Positions 39,297-47,262 of a stretch of DNA of 64,000 bases are shown here, one piece after another (within the stretch, counting starts at the first letter, position 1; each line of letters starts with the position of its first letter). A program made the translations under genes and the position numbers. The DNA comes from Streptomyces sp. NBC_00091 (GTDB lineage: Bacteria > Actinomycetota > Actinomycetes > Streptomycetales > Streptomycetaceae): the NCBI RefSeq assembly GCF_026343185.1, contig NZ_JAPEMA010000003.1, positions 443,349 through 507,348 on the forward strand. Reading direction: 5' to 3'. The notes beneath the pieces were generated by a model. It was not told the DNA's origin. It worked only from the letters and a program-made list of their open reading frames with translations, and ran no database searches.

Positions 39297-39968
39297 ATGG
39301 CCGAGCAAGTCCGAGCCATCCGCACGCGCCAGGCGATCCTGTCCGCGGCAGCCAAGATCTTTGAGGAGCAGGGCTATCAAGCAGCCACGATCTCCCAGAT
39401 CCTCACCGCGGCCGGGGTGACCAAGGGAGCCCTGTACTTCCACTTCCAGTCGAAGGAAGACCTGGCCCAGGGGGTGCTCGCGGAGCAGGACCAGCAGATC
39501 ACCGTTCCTCCGCGTGTCAGCAAGGTGCAGCAAGTCGTGGACGTGACGGTGCTGCACGCCTACCGGCTGCAGACGGATCCCATGGTGCGCGCCGGCGTAC
39601 GGCTGTCCATGGACCAGCTGGCACAGGGCCTCGACCGCAGCGGCCCCTTCGTGCGCTGGGCAGAGGTCCTCACCGACCTCTTCGAGACGGCGCAGTCCCA
39701 GGGCGAGCTACTGCCCCACGTCGTACCGGCCGAGACGGCCGAGGTCATCGTGGGTGCGTTCGCCGGCGTCCAGTCCATGTCCCAGGCCATCTGCGACTAC
39801 CGCGACCTGCCGGCCAGGGTGGCCGCTCTGATGCGTCACCTGCTGCCGAGCGTCGTGCTCCCCTCGCTCCTCACCTCCCTCCACCTCGGCGAGAACCGGG
39901 GAGCCGAGGTCTACGCGGAGGCCTTCATGGCGGCGCGGGCGCGCCAGGCCGCAGAAGCGGCCGGCTGA
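39297..39968 (+). CDS. Gamma-butyrolactone receptor-type TetR regulator
   Basis: A 223-residue ArpA/ScbR-like protein. The HTH reads IRTRQAILSAAAKIFEEQGY and GVTKGALYFHFQSKEDLAQGVL (quoted in parts); RAGVRLSMDQLAQG lies in the ligand domain. GGAGGAAGGGGGC precedes the ATG. Its closeness to an AfsA gene suggests that it is the true signal receptor of this region. Its last 58 bases overlap, tail to tail, the 3' end of the oxygenase gene on the other strand. Confidence 0.9.
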   Translation: MAEQVRAIRTRQAILSAAAKIFEEQGYQAATISQILTAAGVTKGALYFHFQSKEDLAQGVLAEQDQQITVPPRVSKVQQVVDVTVLHAYRLQTDPMVRAGVRLSMDQLAQGLDRSGPFVRWAEVLTDLFETAQSQGELLPHVVPAETAEVIVGAFAGVQSMSQAICDYRDLPARVAALMRHLLPSVVLPSLLTSLHLGENRGAEVYAEAFMAARARQAAEAAG

Positions 39969-41467
39969 GCCACCGGGAGTGCCCGGTCCCCGGGACCCGC
40001 CGTCCCGGGCACTCCCGCACCGAAGTACCGCGACAGGGCGTCGGCCAGCGTGCCGCCGCCCGGCGACCAGGCGATGTAGCCGTCGGGCCGTAGCAGCAGT
40101 GCCTCGTACGGCATGCCGGACCCGGGCGCCTCCGCCACGTGCACCGTGCGCGGGATCCCCGACCAGGGCCGCGCTTCCTCCTCGTACGGGCCACCCCGCT
40201 CCCCGAGGAGCAACAGCGGACGGCCCTCCAGCAGCAGCGTGATCACATCGGTCTCGCCCTCCCGCGTGGTGAGCCGCTCGTTCGGCAGGAACCGGCCTTC
40301 CCTCGGGGAGGGGCGGTCCGTGTACGCGGGCAGGACCGTCCCCTGTGCGCTGATCATGTCGCTGAGCCGGCCCGTTTCCCGGTCCGACGCCAGCAGCCCG
40401 GTGAACACCGCGCGCAGCGCGTCGACATCGTCCCCCTGCCGCATCAGCGCCAGCTGCGCCCGCGTGTTGTCGATGACCCCCTGGGCCGCGGGGCGGCGTT
40501 CCAGGTCGTACGTGTCGAGCAGCCGCGCACCCGCCGCGCCGCGTACCGCGAGCGCCAGCTTCCAGCTGAGGTTGAGGGCGTCCAGCACCCCGGTGCTCAG
40601 GCCCTGCCCGCCGATGGGGAAGTGCAGGTGCGCCGCGTCCCCCACGAGGAAGGCCCGTCCCGCGCGGAAGGTCCGGGCGAGCCGCGTGAAGTCACTGAAC
40701 CTGCTGACCCAGCGCGCGCCCGCCATCGCGATGTCCCGTCCGGCGATGCGGGAGACCTCGCGGCACAACTCCTGCGGCGTCGGCGGCAGCTCTCGGCCCT
40801 CGTACGCGCCCGTGCAGTCCAGCGTCCGGATGTGCGTCTCGCCGCCGGGCGTGCGCTTGGAGACGATCCAGCCGCGCGGGGTGCGCAGCCAGCCCGGCTC
40901 CAGGGCTCCGGGATCCTCCAGCCGGGCCAGCCCCACCAGGGCGGAGACCGTGGCCGGGGCGGTGTCGGAGCCGATGCCCAGCCGTTCGCGGACCGAGCTG
41001 CGAGCCCCGTCCGCGCCGACGAGGTACAGGGCGCGGCAGACCGCCGGCCCATCCGGCCCCTCGACGTCGAGCCGCATCCCGTCCGGCTCCTCGACGATCC
41101 CGGTCACCCGGTGTCCGCGCAGCACGCGGGCGCCCGCCGCCCGGGCCCGCGTCTCGAACAGCCTCTCCAGCTCCGCCTGCGGGCACTTGAGGATCGGCTC
41201 CGGCTCGGTCTCGGGCGCGGTGATGACCAGCCCGTGGATCCCGGCGAAGTGGAAGGCGCCCGAGGCCCCGCGCGAGGTGCCTTCGGGCAGGTGCCCGCGC
41301 CTGGCGAGGCACTGCACCGCCCTGGCGTGCAGTGTGGTCGCCTTCGGCCGCTCGGAGATCTCCGCCCGCGCTTCCAGGACAATGGTGTCGACCCCGTACC
41401 CGGCCAGCTCGGCCGCGACCAGCATGCCGACCGGTCCCCCGCCGATCACTGCCACCTGTGCCTGCAA
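39911..41467 (-). CDS. FAD-dependent monooxygenase
   Basis: A 518-residue class A flavin hydroxylase: AVIGGGPVGMLVAAEL at the N-terminus, LVGADGARSSVRERLG and FLVGDAAHLHFPIGGQG. TTG at 41467 is chosen: GGAGGGG lies six bases upstream, and it puts the FAD motif near the N-terminus; a GTG at 41509 would lie in the ARE-like site. It is similar in plan to the rifampicin/aromatic-polyketide hydroxylases. It ends inside the 3' end of the receptor gene. It stands apart from the PKS operon, so it may be a tailoring or a resistance oxygenase. Confidence 0.88.
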   Translation of the reverse strand: MQAQVAVIGGGPVGMLVAAELAGYGVDTIVLEARAEISERPKATTLHARAVQCLARRGHLPEGTSRGASGAFHFAGIHGLVITAPETEPEPILKCPQAELERLFETRARAAGARVLRGHRVTGIVEEPDGMRLDVEGPDGPAVCRALYLVGADGARSSVRERLGIGSDTAPATVSALVGLARLEDPGALEPGWLRTPRGWIVSKRTPGGETHIRTLDCTGAYEGRELPPTPQELCREVSRIAGRDIAMAGARWVSRFSDFTRLARTFRAGRAFLVGDAAHLHFPIGGQGLSTGVLDALNLSWKLALAVRGAAGARLLDTYDLERRPAAQGVIDNTRAQLALMRQGDDVDALRAVFTGLLASDRETGRLSDMISAQGTVLPAYTDRPSPREGRFLPNERLTTREGETDVITLLLEGRPLLLLGERGGPYEEEARPWSGIPRTVHVAEAPGSGMPYEALLLRPDGYIAWSPGGGTLADALSRYFGAGVPGTAGPGDRALPVAQPAASAAWRARAAMKASA

Positions 41468-41496
41468 AGTGTTCCCCTCCCCCTGGGCTGCGGCAA

Positions 41497-41520
41497 AAAT
41501 ATACCGCACGTCCCGTTCTT
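41497..41520 (-). promoter_or_regulatory. Weak ARE-like site before the monooxygenase
   Basis: ATATACCG-N6-CCGTTCTT (within 41497-41520), 30-53 bp before the TTG start and near the divergent acetyltransferase promoter. The match is partial. Confidence 0.35.
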
Positions 41521-41552
41521 TTCAATGGTTCTGGACGGACTAGGCTTCGCCC

Positions 41553-42026
41553 ATGATCAGCTCATCACTCCGCCTGGTGCCGGTGACCCCGGCCAACTTC
41601 GAAGCGGTGTGCGCCGTACGGGTCCGCCCGGATCAGGAGCACCTCGTCGAGGCCGTCACGACGTCGCTGGCCGAGGCCTACGTCCACGGGGCGACCGCCT
41701 GGCCCCGCGCCATCGTCGACGGCGACGAGATCGTCGGCTTCGTCATGGCCTTCCTCGACATCGTCTGGGACCCCTCGAAGGACCCGGAGCACCGCCGCTC
41801 CGGCCTGTGGCGCCTGAACATCGCCGCCGGCCGCCAGGGCAAGGGCTACGGCCGCTTCGCCGTGGAGGCCGTCTCACAGGAGATCCGCCGCCGCGGCGGG
41901 ACCCGGGCGTACGTCACCTGGCACGCGGGCGACGACAGCCCGGAGCCCTTCTACCTGGGCCTCGGCTTCCGCCCCACCGGCGAGCTCAGCGGCGACCAGC
42001 CGGTCGCCGTCCTCGAGCTCACCTAA
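41553..42026 (+). CDS. GNAT acetyltransferase
   Basis: A 157-residue GNAT-fold protein resembling polyamine acetyltransferases (BltD/SpeG-like): NIAAGRQGKGYGRFAVEAV is the acetyl-CoA loop, YLGLGFRPTGEL the C-terminal strand-helix. It starts close to a promoter-like sequence with no good ribosome site, so it may be leaderless. Its stop overlaps the end of the convergent AraC gene by four bases. Confidence 0.85.
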   Translation: MISSSLRLVPVTPANFEAVCAVRVRPDQEHLVEAVTTSLAEAYVHGATAWPRAIVDGDEIVGFVMAFLDIVWDPSKDPEHRRSGLWRLNIAAGRQGKGYGRFAVEAVSQEIRRRGGTRAYVTWHAGDDSPEPFYLGLGFRPTGELSGDQPVAVLELT

Positions 42027-43003
42027 CCGAGCACCACGGTGCCCGGTACGCCGGGCACCGTCGGCGCCACCCCGTCCCGGAACTGCTGCGGGCTCACCCC
42101 CCGGACCCGCTTGAAGGCCGCCGACAGCGCGAACGCGCTGCCGTAGCCCACCCGGTGGGCCACGCTCGCCACCGTGGCGTCCGGCTCCCGCAGCAGATCG
42201 GCGGCCAGGGCGAGCCGCCAGCCCGTCAGGTAGGCGACGGGCGGCTCCCCGACGAGCTCCGTGAAGCGCCGGGCCAGCGCGGCCCGCGACACCCCGGCCT
42301 TCCGCGCGAGTTCCTCCACGGTCCACCCGTGCGCGGGGTCCTCGTGCAGGAGCCGCAGCGCCACCCCGACGACCGGGTCGCCCTGGGCCCGGTACCAGGC
42401 CGGCGCCCCCGACCCGGGGGCGGCGAGCCAGGCCCGCAGCACCCCGATCAGCAGCAGGTCGAGCAGCCGGTCCAGCACGATCTCCTGCCCCGGCTCGTCC
42501 CGCGCCACCTCCGCGGCCAGCAGCGTGATCAGAGTGGCGTCGGCCGCCCCCACCGGGCGCACCAGCACCGTCGGCAGCGCGCCCAGCAGCCGCCGCCCGA
42601 TCTCGCCCGGCGCCTGGTAGGTGCCGCTCAGCACCACCGCCGAGCCGGCGTCCTGCTCCGGCGCCCCCCAGGTCCGCACCCCCAGCGCCAGCCGGTCGCT
42701 GATGTCCTCCCCCGCCGCCGAACTGCACCGCTGGTCGGGGCCGACCACGACCCCCACCGGGGTGTCCGGGGCATCGGCGAGCCGGTACGGCGCGGGCCCC
42801 CGTACGACGGCCACGTCGCCCGGGCCTATCAGCACCGGCTCACCCTCCTCGGGCAGCAGCCACGCCGAGCCGCGCGTCATCGTGATCACCGACAGCGGGG
42901 CCCGGTCCTCCACCCGCAGCGCCCACGGCGGGTTGAAGACGGACTTCAGCAGGAAGGCGCCCCGGGCCTTGAGCCCGTCGAGGAGACAAGTCAGCGTGTC
43001 CAT
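42023..43003 (-). CDS. AraC-family regulator (cupin sensor type)
   Basis: A 326-residue protein: N-terminal cupin_6-like domain (SVITMTRGSAWLLPEEGEPV, GDVAVVRGPAPY) and C-terminal AraC HTH pair (WTVEELARKAGVSRAALARRF, SVAHRVGYGSAFALSAAFKR; in parts). The next gene upstream on the same strand encodes an NmrA-like protein. Such AraC/reductase pairs are frequent in Streptomyces; the signal is unknown. Confidence 0.9.
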   Translation of the reverse strand: MDTLTCLLDGLKARGAFLLKSVFNPPWALRVEDRAPLSVITMTRGSAWLLPEEGEPVLIGPGDVAVVRGPAPYRLADAPDTPVGVVVGPDQRCSSAAGEDISDRLALGVRTWGAPEQDAGSAVVLSGTYQAPGEIGRRLLGALPTVLVRPVGAADATLITLLAAEVARDEPGQEIVLDRLLDLLLIGVLRAWLAAPGSGAPAWYRAQGDPVVGVALRLLHEDPAHGWTVEELARKAGVSRAALARRFTELVGEPPVAYLTGWRLALAADLLREPDATVASVAHRVGYGSAFALSAAFKRVRGVSPQQFRDGVAPTVPGVPGTVVLG

Positions 43004-43011
43004 GCCCCCAT

Positions 43012-43085
43012 GCTCCCCTCCCCCGGACCCTGCTCCCCCGGACCCCGCTCCCCTCCCCCGGACCCCGCTCCCCTCCTCCGGACCA
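43012..43085. repeat. Short tandem repeat between AraC and NmrA genes
   Basis: Four imperfect copies of a 15-20 bp unit built on GCTCCCCTCCCCCGGACCC, starting at 43012, 43032, 43047 and 43067. The array fills the gap before the AraC start and is prone to slippage; it may set the spacing of the AraC ribosome site. Confidence 0.7.
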
Positions 43086-43086
43086 C

Positions 43087-43926
43087 TCAGACGTCCCAGA
43101 CCCCGCTCGCGGCCACGTCGCGCACGTAGTCGGCGAAGTCACGGGCCGGGCGCCCCAGCACTTCCTCCACCCCGTGCACCAGATGCGCGTTGCGCCCGTC
43201 CGAGATGAGGGTGAACAGCTCGGCGAACTCCTCCGGGAGCCCGTTCTCCCGCAGCGCCACCCGGTACTCCGCGTCCGTGACGGGGACGTACGCGATCTCG
43301 CGCCCGGTCGCCTTCGACAGCTCGGCGGCCACCTCCGCGAAGCCGAGCAGCCGGGGCCCGGACAGCTCGTAGGTCCGGCCGATGTGCCGGTCGTCGGTGA
43401 GCGCGGCCACCACCACGTCGGCGATGTCGTCGGCGTCGACGAAGGCCTCGACCGCGTCCCCCACCGGCAGGGCTATCTCCCCGGCCAGCACGGGCTCCAG
43501 GAAGAAGCTCTCGTCGAAGTTCTGGTTGAACCAGCTGGCGCGTACGACGGTCCAGTCGGCCCCGGAGGCCTGGAGCCGGCTCTCGGCGAGCCGGGCGGCC
43601 TCTTCCCCGCGCCCGGACAGCAGCACCAGGCGCCGCGCCCCGGCGGCGACGGCCGCTTCCGAGAAGGCGCCGATCTGCTCGGCGGCCCCCGGAAAGGCCA
43701 GGTCGGGGTAGTAGGTCACGTACACCCGGTCCACGTCCTGCAGCGCGGGCCCCCAGGTGTCGGGCCGGTTCCAGTCGAAGGCCGGCTCGGCGGTGCGCGA
43801 CCCGATCCGTACCGTGCGGCCCTGGCGGCTCAGCCGCTCGGCGACGCGCCGTCCCGTCTTGCCGTTGCCCCCGATGACGAGGGTGACCGAGGTGCTCTGC
43901 GTCTCGTTCTGCGTGTTCTTCGTCAT
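43087..43926 (-). CDS. NmrA-like NAD(P)-binding oxidoreductase
   Basis: A 279-residue atypical SDR with LVIGGNGKTGRRVAERL near residue 17, SWFNQNFDESFF in the middle and FVDADDIADVVVAAL later, as in NmrA/QOR2-type proteins. No ribosome site is visible and the ATG follows a promoter-like TTGACTGTGTGTC, so the message may be leaderless. It is followed by the AraC gene. Confidence 0.83.
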   Translation of the reverse strand: MTKNTQNETQSTSVTLVIGGNGKTGRRVAERLSRQGRTVRIGSRTAEPAFDWNRPDTWGPALQDVDRVYVTYYPDLAFPGAAEQIGAFSEAAVAAGARRLVLLSGRGEEAARLAESRLQASGADWTVVRASWFNQNFDESFFLEPVLAGEIALPVGDAVEAFVDADDIADVVVAALTDDRHIGRTYELSGPRLLGFAEVAAELSKATGREIAYVPVTDAEYRVALRENGLPEEFAELFTLISDGRNAHLVHGVEEVLGRPARDFADYVRDVAASGVWDV

Positions 43927-43994
43927 GACACACAGTCAAGCGCCGCCGTGCGGTGCGCGACATGGCCGAGACGCTCGGCCGCATACGCGAGCGT

Positions 43995-44198
43995 CTACTT
44001 CTGCGCGAGGGCGTGCACGACCAGCGCGTTGGCGTGGCCGTGGCCCATCCCGTGCTCGGTCTTGAGCCAGGAGACCAGTTCCATGTGCCTGGTCAGCGGG
44101 GAGGACCGGATGAGGTCCGTCCATTCCGCGACCGGCCGGCCGTACTTCTTCTCGATCGAGGGGAAGTAGCTGGCGGGACCCTTCACCGGCTCGCTCAT
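43995..44198 (-). CDS. DUF4287 domain protein
   Basis: A 67-residue protein matching the DUF4287 pattern: PASYFPSIEKKYGRP, LTRHMELVSWLKTEHGMGHGHANALV. AAGGAG precedes the ATG. These are small proteins found alone or fused to START-like domains; their role is unknown. Confidence 0.85.
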   Translation of the reverse strand: MSEPVKGPASYFPSIEKKYGRPVAEWTDLIRSSPLTRHMELVSWLKTEHGMGHGHANALVVHALAQK

Positions 44199-44261
44199 GT
44201 CGGGGCGCTCCTTCTGCGTGATCTGTAGGCGGACGGAAACGATCAGGGCGGTCAGGGGCGC

Positions 44262-44807
44262 TCAGAGGGCCGGCGCGTACGCGTGCACCTGCGCGCCGCT
44301 GCCGCCGAGGACGGTGGTGCCGACCGGCCGCAGGGTCTTCACCGGCGCGTCCTCGCCGAACAGCCTGCGCCCCTTGCCCTGCACCACCGGCAGGGTCCAC
44401 AGCCGCAGTTCGTCGAGGAGGTCGTGCTCGAGCAGGGCGTTGACGAGCTGTCCGCTGCCGTAGACGAGCAGGTCACCGCCGTCGCCCTGCTTGAGCGCGG
44501 CGATCTCGGCGGCGAAGTCGCCGCTCAGGAAGGTGGCGTTCCACTCGGGGGTGTCGAGGGTGGAGCTGACCACGTACTTGGGCATCTCGTTCATCCGCCG
44601 GGTACCGGCGTCGGCGCCCTCCGCACGGGCCGTCCAGGCCGGCGCCATGCCTTCGTAGGTCGCCCGGCCCAGCAGCAGCGCCCCGGCGGCCTCGAGCTGC
44701 TCGCCGGCGAACTTCGCCGCCTCGTCGTTCCAGAACGGCATCGACCAGCTCGGGTCCTCGAAGACCCCGTCGACCGAGACGAAGACGGAGGCGATGATCT
44801 TGCGCAT
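44262..44807 (-). CDS. Dihydrofolate reductase-like (RibD C-terminal) protein
   Basis: A 181-residue protein of the DHFR/RibD-C fold: MRKIIASVFVSVDGVFEDP at the N-terminus, LLLGRATYEGM and VYGSGQLVNALLEHDLLDELRLWTLPVV. ATG at 44807 with GGGGAAA upstream is preferred. Stand-alone members are presumed NADPH-dependent reductases of unknown substrate. Two copies of a palindromic operator lie just upstream. Confidence 0.86.
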   Translation of the reverse strand: MRKIIASVFVSVDGVFEDPSWSMPFWNDEAAKFAGEQLEAAGALLLGRATYEGMAPAWTARAEGADAGTRRMNEMPKYVVSSTLDTPEWNATFLSGDFAAEIAALKQGDGGDLLVYGSGQLVNALLEHDLLDELRLWTLPVVQGKGRRLFGEDAPVKTLRPVGTTVLGGSGAQVHAYAPAL

Positions 44808-44825
44808 GATGTTTCCCCTGACTAT

Positions 44826-44885
44826 GTGTACGGCGTCCACATCCGGACGCTCCGCAGCTTACACACGTAAGTGGACGGTGTCCAC
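44826..44885. promoter_or_regulatory. Two-copy palindromic operator
   Basis: GTGGACGGTGTCCAC at 44871-44885 and GTGTACGGCGTCCAC at 44826-44840: 15-bp palindromes 45 bp apart, upstream of the DHFR-like gene. The look is that of a TetR- or MarR-type operator. No regulator gene adjoins it in the window. Confidence 0.65.
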
Positions 44886-45052
44886 ATCCATGTTCGCGGC
44901 CCAACTCCCGCTCGCACAGGGGTAGACCGCCCACCTCCCCGAAACTCATCGGCGGCGCCTCGGAAAAGCCGCAAGACCCGCTTCCCGGACTCGCTCCCAC
45001 CTGCGTAAATCCAGGTGCGGGCGGCCCGGAAAGCGCATTAAGGTCCACCCCT

Positions 45053-45565
45053 GTGGAACCGCTCACCGAAAAACAAATCCGCTCATCCTTCGTGAACTGC
45101 ACCAAGGGCGAGGCGGCGCGCCTGCGCCTGCCCCTCGATTTCGCCGAACTGCCCTGGCAGGACCTGGACTTCCTGGGCTGGGTGGATCCCGGTGCACCGC
45201 TGCGGGCCCACCTCGTCGTCCCCCGCCCCGAGGGCCCGCTCGGCATCTCCCTGCGGGTGCCCGCCGCGACCCGCACCAGCGCGATGAAGTCCAGCCTGTG
45301 CCAGATCTGCCTGACGGGTCACGCCTCCTCCGGGGTCACCCTGCTCGCCGCCCCCCTGGCGGGCGCCCGCGGCCGTGAGGGCAACACGGTCGGCACGTAC
45401 ATCTGCGCCGACCTCGCCTGCTCCCTCTACGTACGCGGCAAGCGGCAGCCGAAGCTGCGCGCCGGACGCCAGGAGGAGTCCCTGACCGTGGAGGAGCGCC
45501 TCGCGCGGCTGTGGCACAACCTCGACGCGTTCACGGCCAGGATCACCACCAAGGCCACCGCCTGA
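45053..45565 (+). CDS. FBP domain (FusB-like zinc-binding) protein
   Basis: A 170-residue protein with the C-terminal treble-clef zinc finger of FusB/FBP proteins: LCQICLTGHAS and TYICADLACSLYVRGK supply four cysteines. Known members bind elongation factor G and can give fusidic acid resistance. GTG at 45053 is used. Whether this protein gives resistance is unknown. Confidence 0.85.
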   Translation: MEPLTEKQIRSSFVNCTKGEAARLRLPLDFAELPWQDLDFLGWVDPGAPLRAHLVVPRPEGPLGISLRVPAATRTSAMKSSLCQICLTGHASSGVTLLAAPLAGARGREGNTVGTYICADLACSLYVRGKRQPKLRAGRQEESLTVEERLARLWHNLDAFTARITTKATA

Positions 45566-45618
45566 CCCGCCCGGCCCACCCGTGCGCCCCGCCATCAAGA
45601 TCATCACAATGTGAGCAC

Positions 45619-45648
45619 CCCGGCCCTCAAGGAGAGTTGAGGGCCGGG
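45619..45648 (+). terminator. Hairpin terminator after the FBP gene
   Basis: Perfect 12-bp stem (CCCGGCCCTCAA, complement TTGAGGGCCGGG) with a 6-base loop, 54 bases after the stop. A TGTGATCACA palindrome (45651-45660) follows at once, close to the next gene's start. Confidence 0.75.
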
Positions 45649-45667
45649 AATGTGATCACATGACCGT

Positions 45668-46219
45668 ATGACGAGGACTCTCTACCTGTTCTGCTCCGCC
45701 GCCCCGCCCGTCTTCGACGTGGCCCACGTGATCGAGGACGCCCAGTCGCGCGGCTGGGACGTGTGCCTGGGCCTGACCCCGACGGCGGCGCAGTGGGTGT
45801 CGGGAAGCCTCGACGGGCTCGCGGCCCTGACCGGCAACCCGGTGCGCTGGCAGTACAAGCTGCCCGGGGAGCCCGACGCATGGCCGGCCGCGGACGCGGT
45901 GCTCTTCGCCCCCGCCACCTTCAACTCGGTCAACTCCTGGGCCCTCGGGCTCACCGACCGGTTCACCGTCGGGGTCGCCGCCGAGGCCCTCGGCAAGGGC
46001 ATCCCGGTGGTCGCCATGCCGTGTACGAACGCCGCGCTCGCCGCGCACCCCCAGTTCGAGCAGTCGCTGGCCGTCCTGCGCGGCGCGGGCGCCGAACTGC
46101 TCTTCGGCGAGGGCGGCTTCCTGCCCGGCCCGGCCGGCCCCGACGCCCCGCCGCACTTCCCCTGGCAGGTCGCCCTGGACGCCGTGGACCGGGCCGCGGC
46201 CGGCACCGCACCGGCCTGA
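45668..46219 (+). CDS. Flavoprotein (HFCD/Dfp-like)
   Basis: A 183-residue homo-oligomeric flavin-containing Cys decarboxylase-like protein: LYLFCSAAPPVFD (phosphate loop region), DAVLFAPATFNSVNSWALGLTD (Asn-rich FMN contact) and VAMPCTNAALAAHPQF. These motifs match the flavoprotein family in Streptomyces; the substrate is unknown. Confidence 0.82.
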   Translation: MTRTLYLFCSAAPPVFDVAHVIEDAQSRGWDVCLGLTPTAAQWVSGSLDGLAALTGNPVRWQYKLPGEPDAWPAADAVLFAPATFNSVNSWALGLTDRFTVGVAAEALGKGIPVVAMPCTNAALAAHPQFEQSLAVLRGAGAELLFGEGGFLPGPAGPDAPPHFPWQVALDAVDRAAAGTAPA

Positions 46220-46304
46220 TCCGTCCCGGGCCGCGGCCTACCGCGTTCTTCGGGAAGCAGCCCCGTACGTCCTCGCCGCCCAGCACGTTCAGGTGGCCCG
46301 CTCG

Positions 46305-47243
46305 TCACCGGTCATCACGGGCGGGGTACGCGGGCCGCTCCGCCCCGGCCGCCAGCGCCCGCACCCCCTCCAGGCTGCTCCCGTACCGCGGCTCCCACCC
46401 CAGCTCCCGCCGGGCCTTGGCGTTCGACAGCCGCACGTCGCTCGCCATGATGGCGTGCGCCAGCGGGGCCGCCCGCAGCACCCACAGCGGCACCGTCCAC
46501 GGGGCGGGCGCCCCGAACGCCCCGGCCACCGCCGCCACGTGCGCGCCCCAGCCCGCCGGGGCGTCGTCGGCAATGTTGTACGCCTGCCCGGCCCGCCCCG
46601 ACTCCAGGGCCAGCACCACCGCGTGCGCCGCGTCCGCCGTGTCCACCCAGCTCAGCGCCCGGCCCTTGTCGGCGACCACCGGCAGCTTGCGCCCGCGCAG
46701 CAGCGGCACGAGGTGCGTGTCGGTGGTGCCCGCGCCGTAGAACAGGCCGAACCGCAGGCTGACGCCCTCGATCCCGTCGGCGGTGAAGGCCAGCTCCTCC
46801 TTGGTCCGCATGGCGCCGACGTGCCGCTCCAGCGCGGCGTTCGCCCCGCGCGGCCCGAAGCCGTCGTCCTCGCCGAGCAGCGCCCCGCCGTGGTCCCCGT
46901 AGCCGTAGCCGAACATCATCGACTCGACGAGGAACCGCCGCGCCCCCGTCTCCCGGGCGGCGGCCAGCAGGTTCACCGTTCCCTCGGTGCGCAGCCGGTT
47001 CGTGTCCGCCATGTCCCGGTGGGTGGCCATGGCCCTGCCGGACAGCGCGGTGGCGGCGTGCACGACCGCGTCGAAGCGCAGCCCGTCGACCGCCCGCAGC
47101 AGGCCCTCGCGGTCGAGCAGGTCCGCGCGTACGTCCATCCCCGCGCCCCGGCCCAGCCCCGCGACCTCGTGTCCCGCCTCGCGCAGGGCATCGGCCGCCC
47201 GCCGCCCCAGGACCCCGCTCGCACCCGCCAGCAGAACCAACAT
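46305..47243 (-). CDS. NAD-dependent epimerase/dehydratase family protein
   Basis: A 312-residue extended SDR: LVLLAGASGVLGRRAADAL, DTNRLRTEGTVNLLAAAR and LRFGLFYGAG. The usual YxxxK pair is not obvious, so catalysis is uncertain. ATG at 47243 with AAGGAGG. It follows the epoxide hydrolase on the same strand. Confidence 0.82.
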   Translation of the reverse strand: MLVLLAGASGVLGRRAADALREAGHEVAGLGRGAGMDVRADLLDREGLLRAVDGLRFDAVVHAATALSGRAMATHRDMADTNRLRTEGTVNLLAAARETGARRFLVESMMFGYGYGDHGGALLGEDDGFGPRGANAALERHVGAMRTKEELAFTADGIEGVSLRFGLFYGAGTTDTHLVPLLRGRKLPVVADKGRALSWVDTADAAHAVVLALESGRAGQAYNIADDAPAGWGAHVAAVAGAFGAPAPWTVPLWVLRAAPLAHAIMASDVRLSNAKARRELGWEPRYGSSLEGVRALAAGAERPAYPARDDR

Positions 47244-47262
47244 GTCGGCCTCCTTCGTCGTC

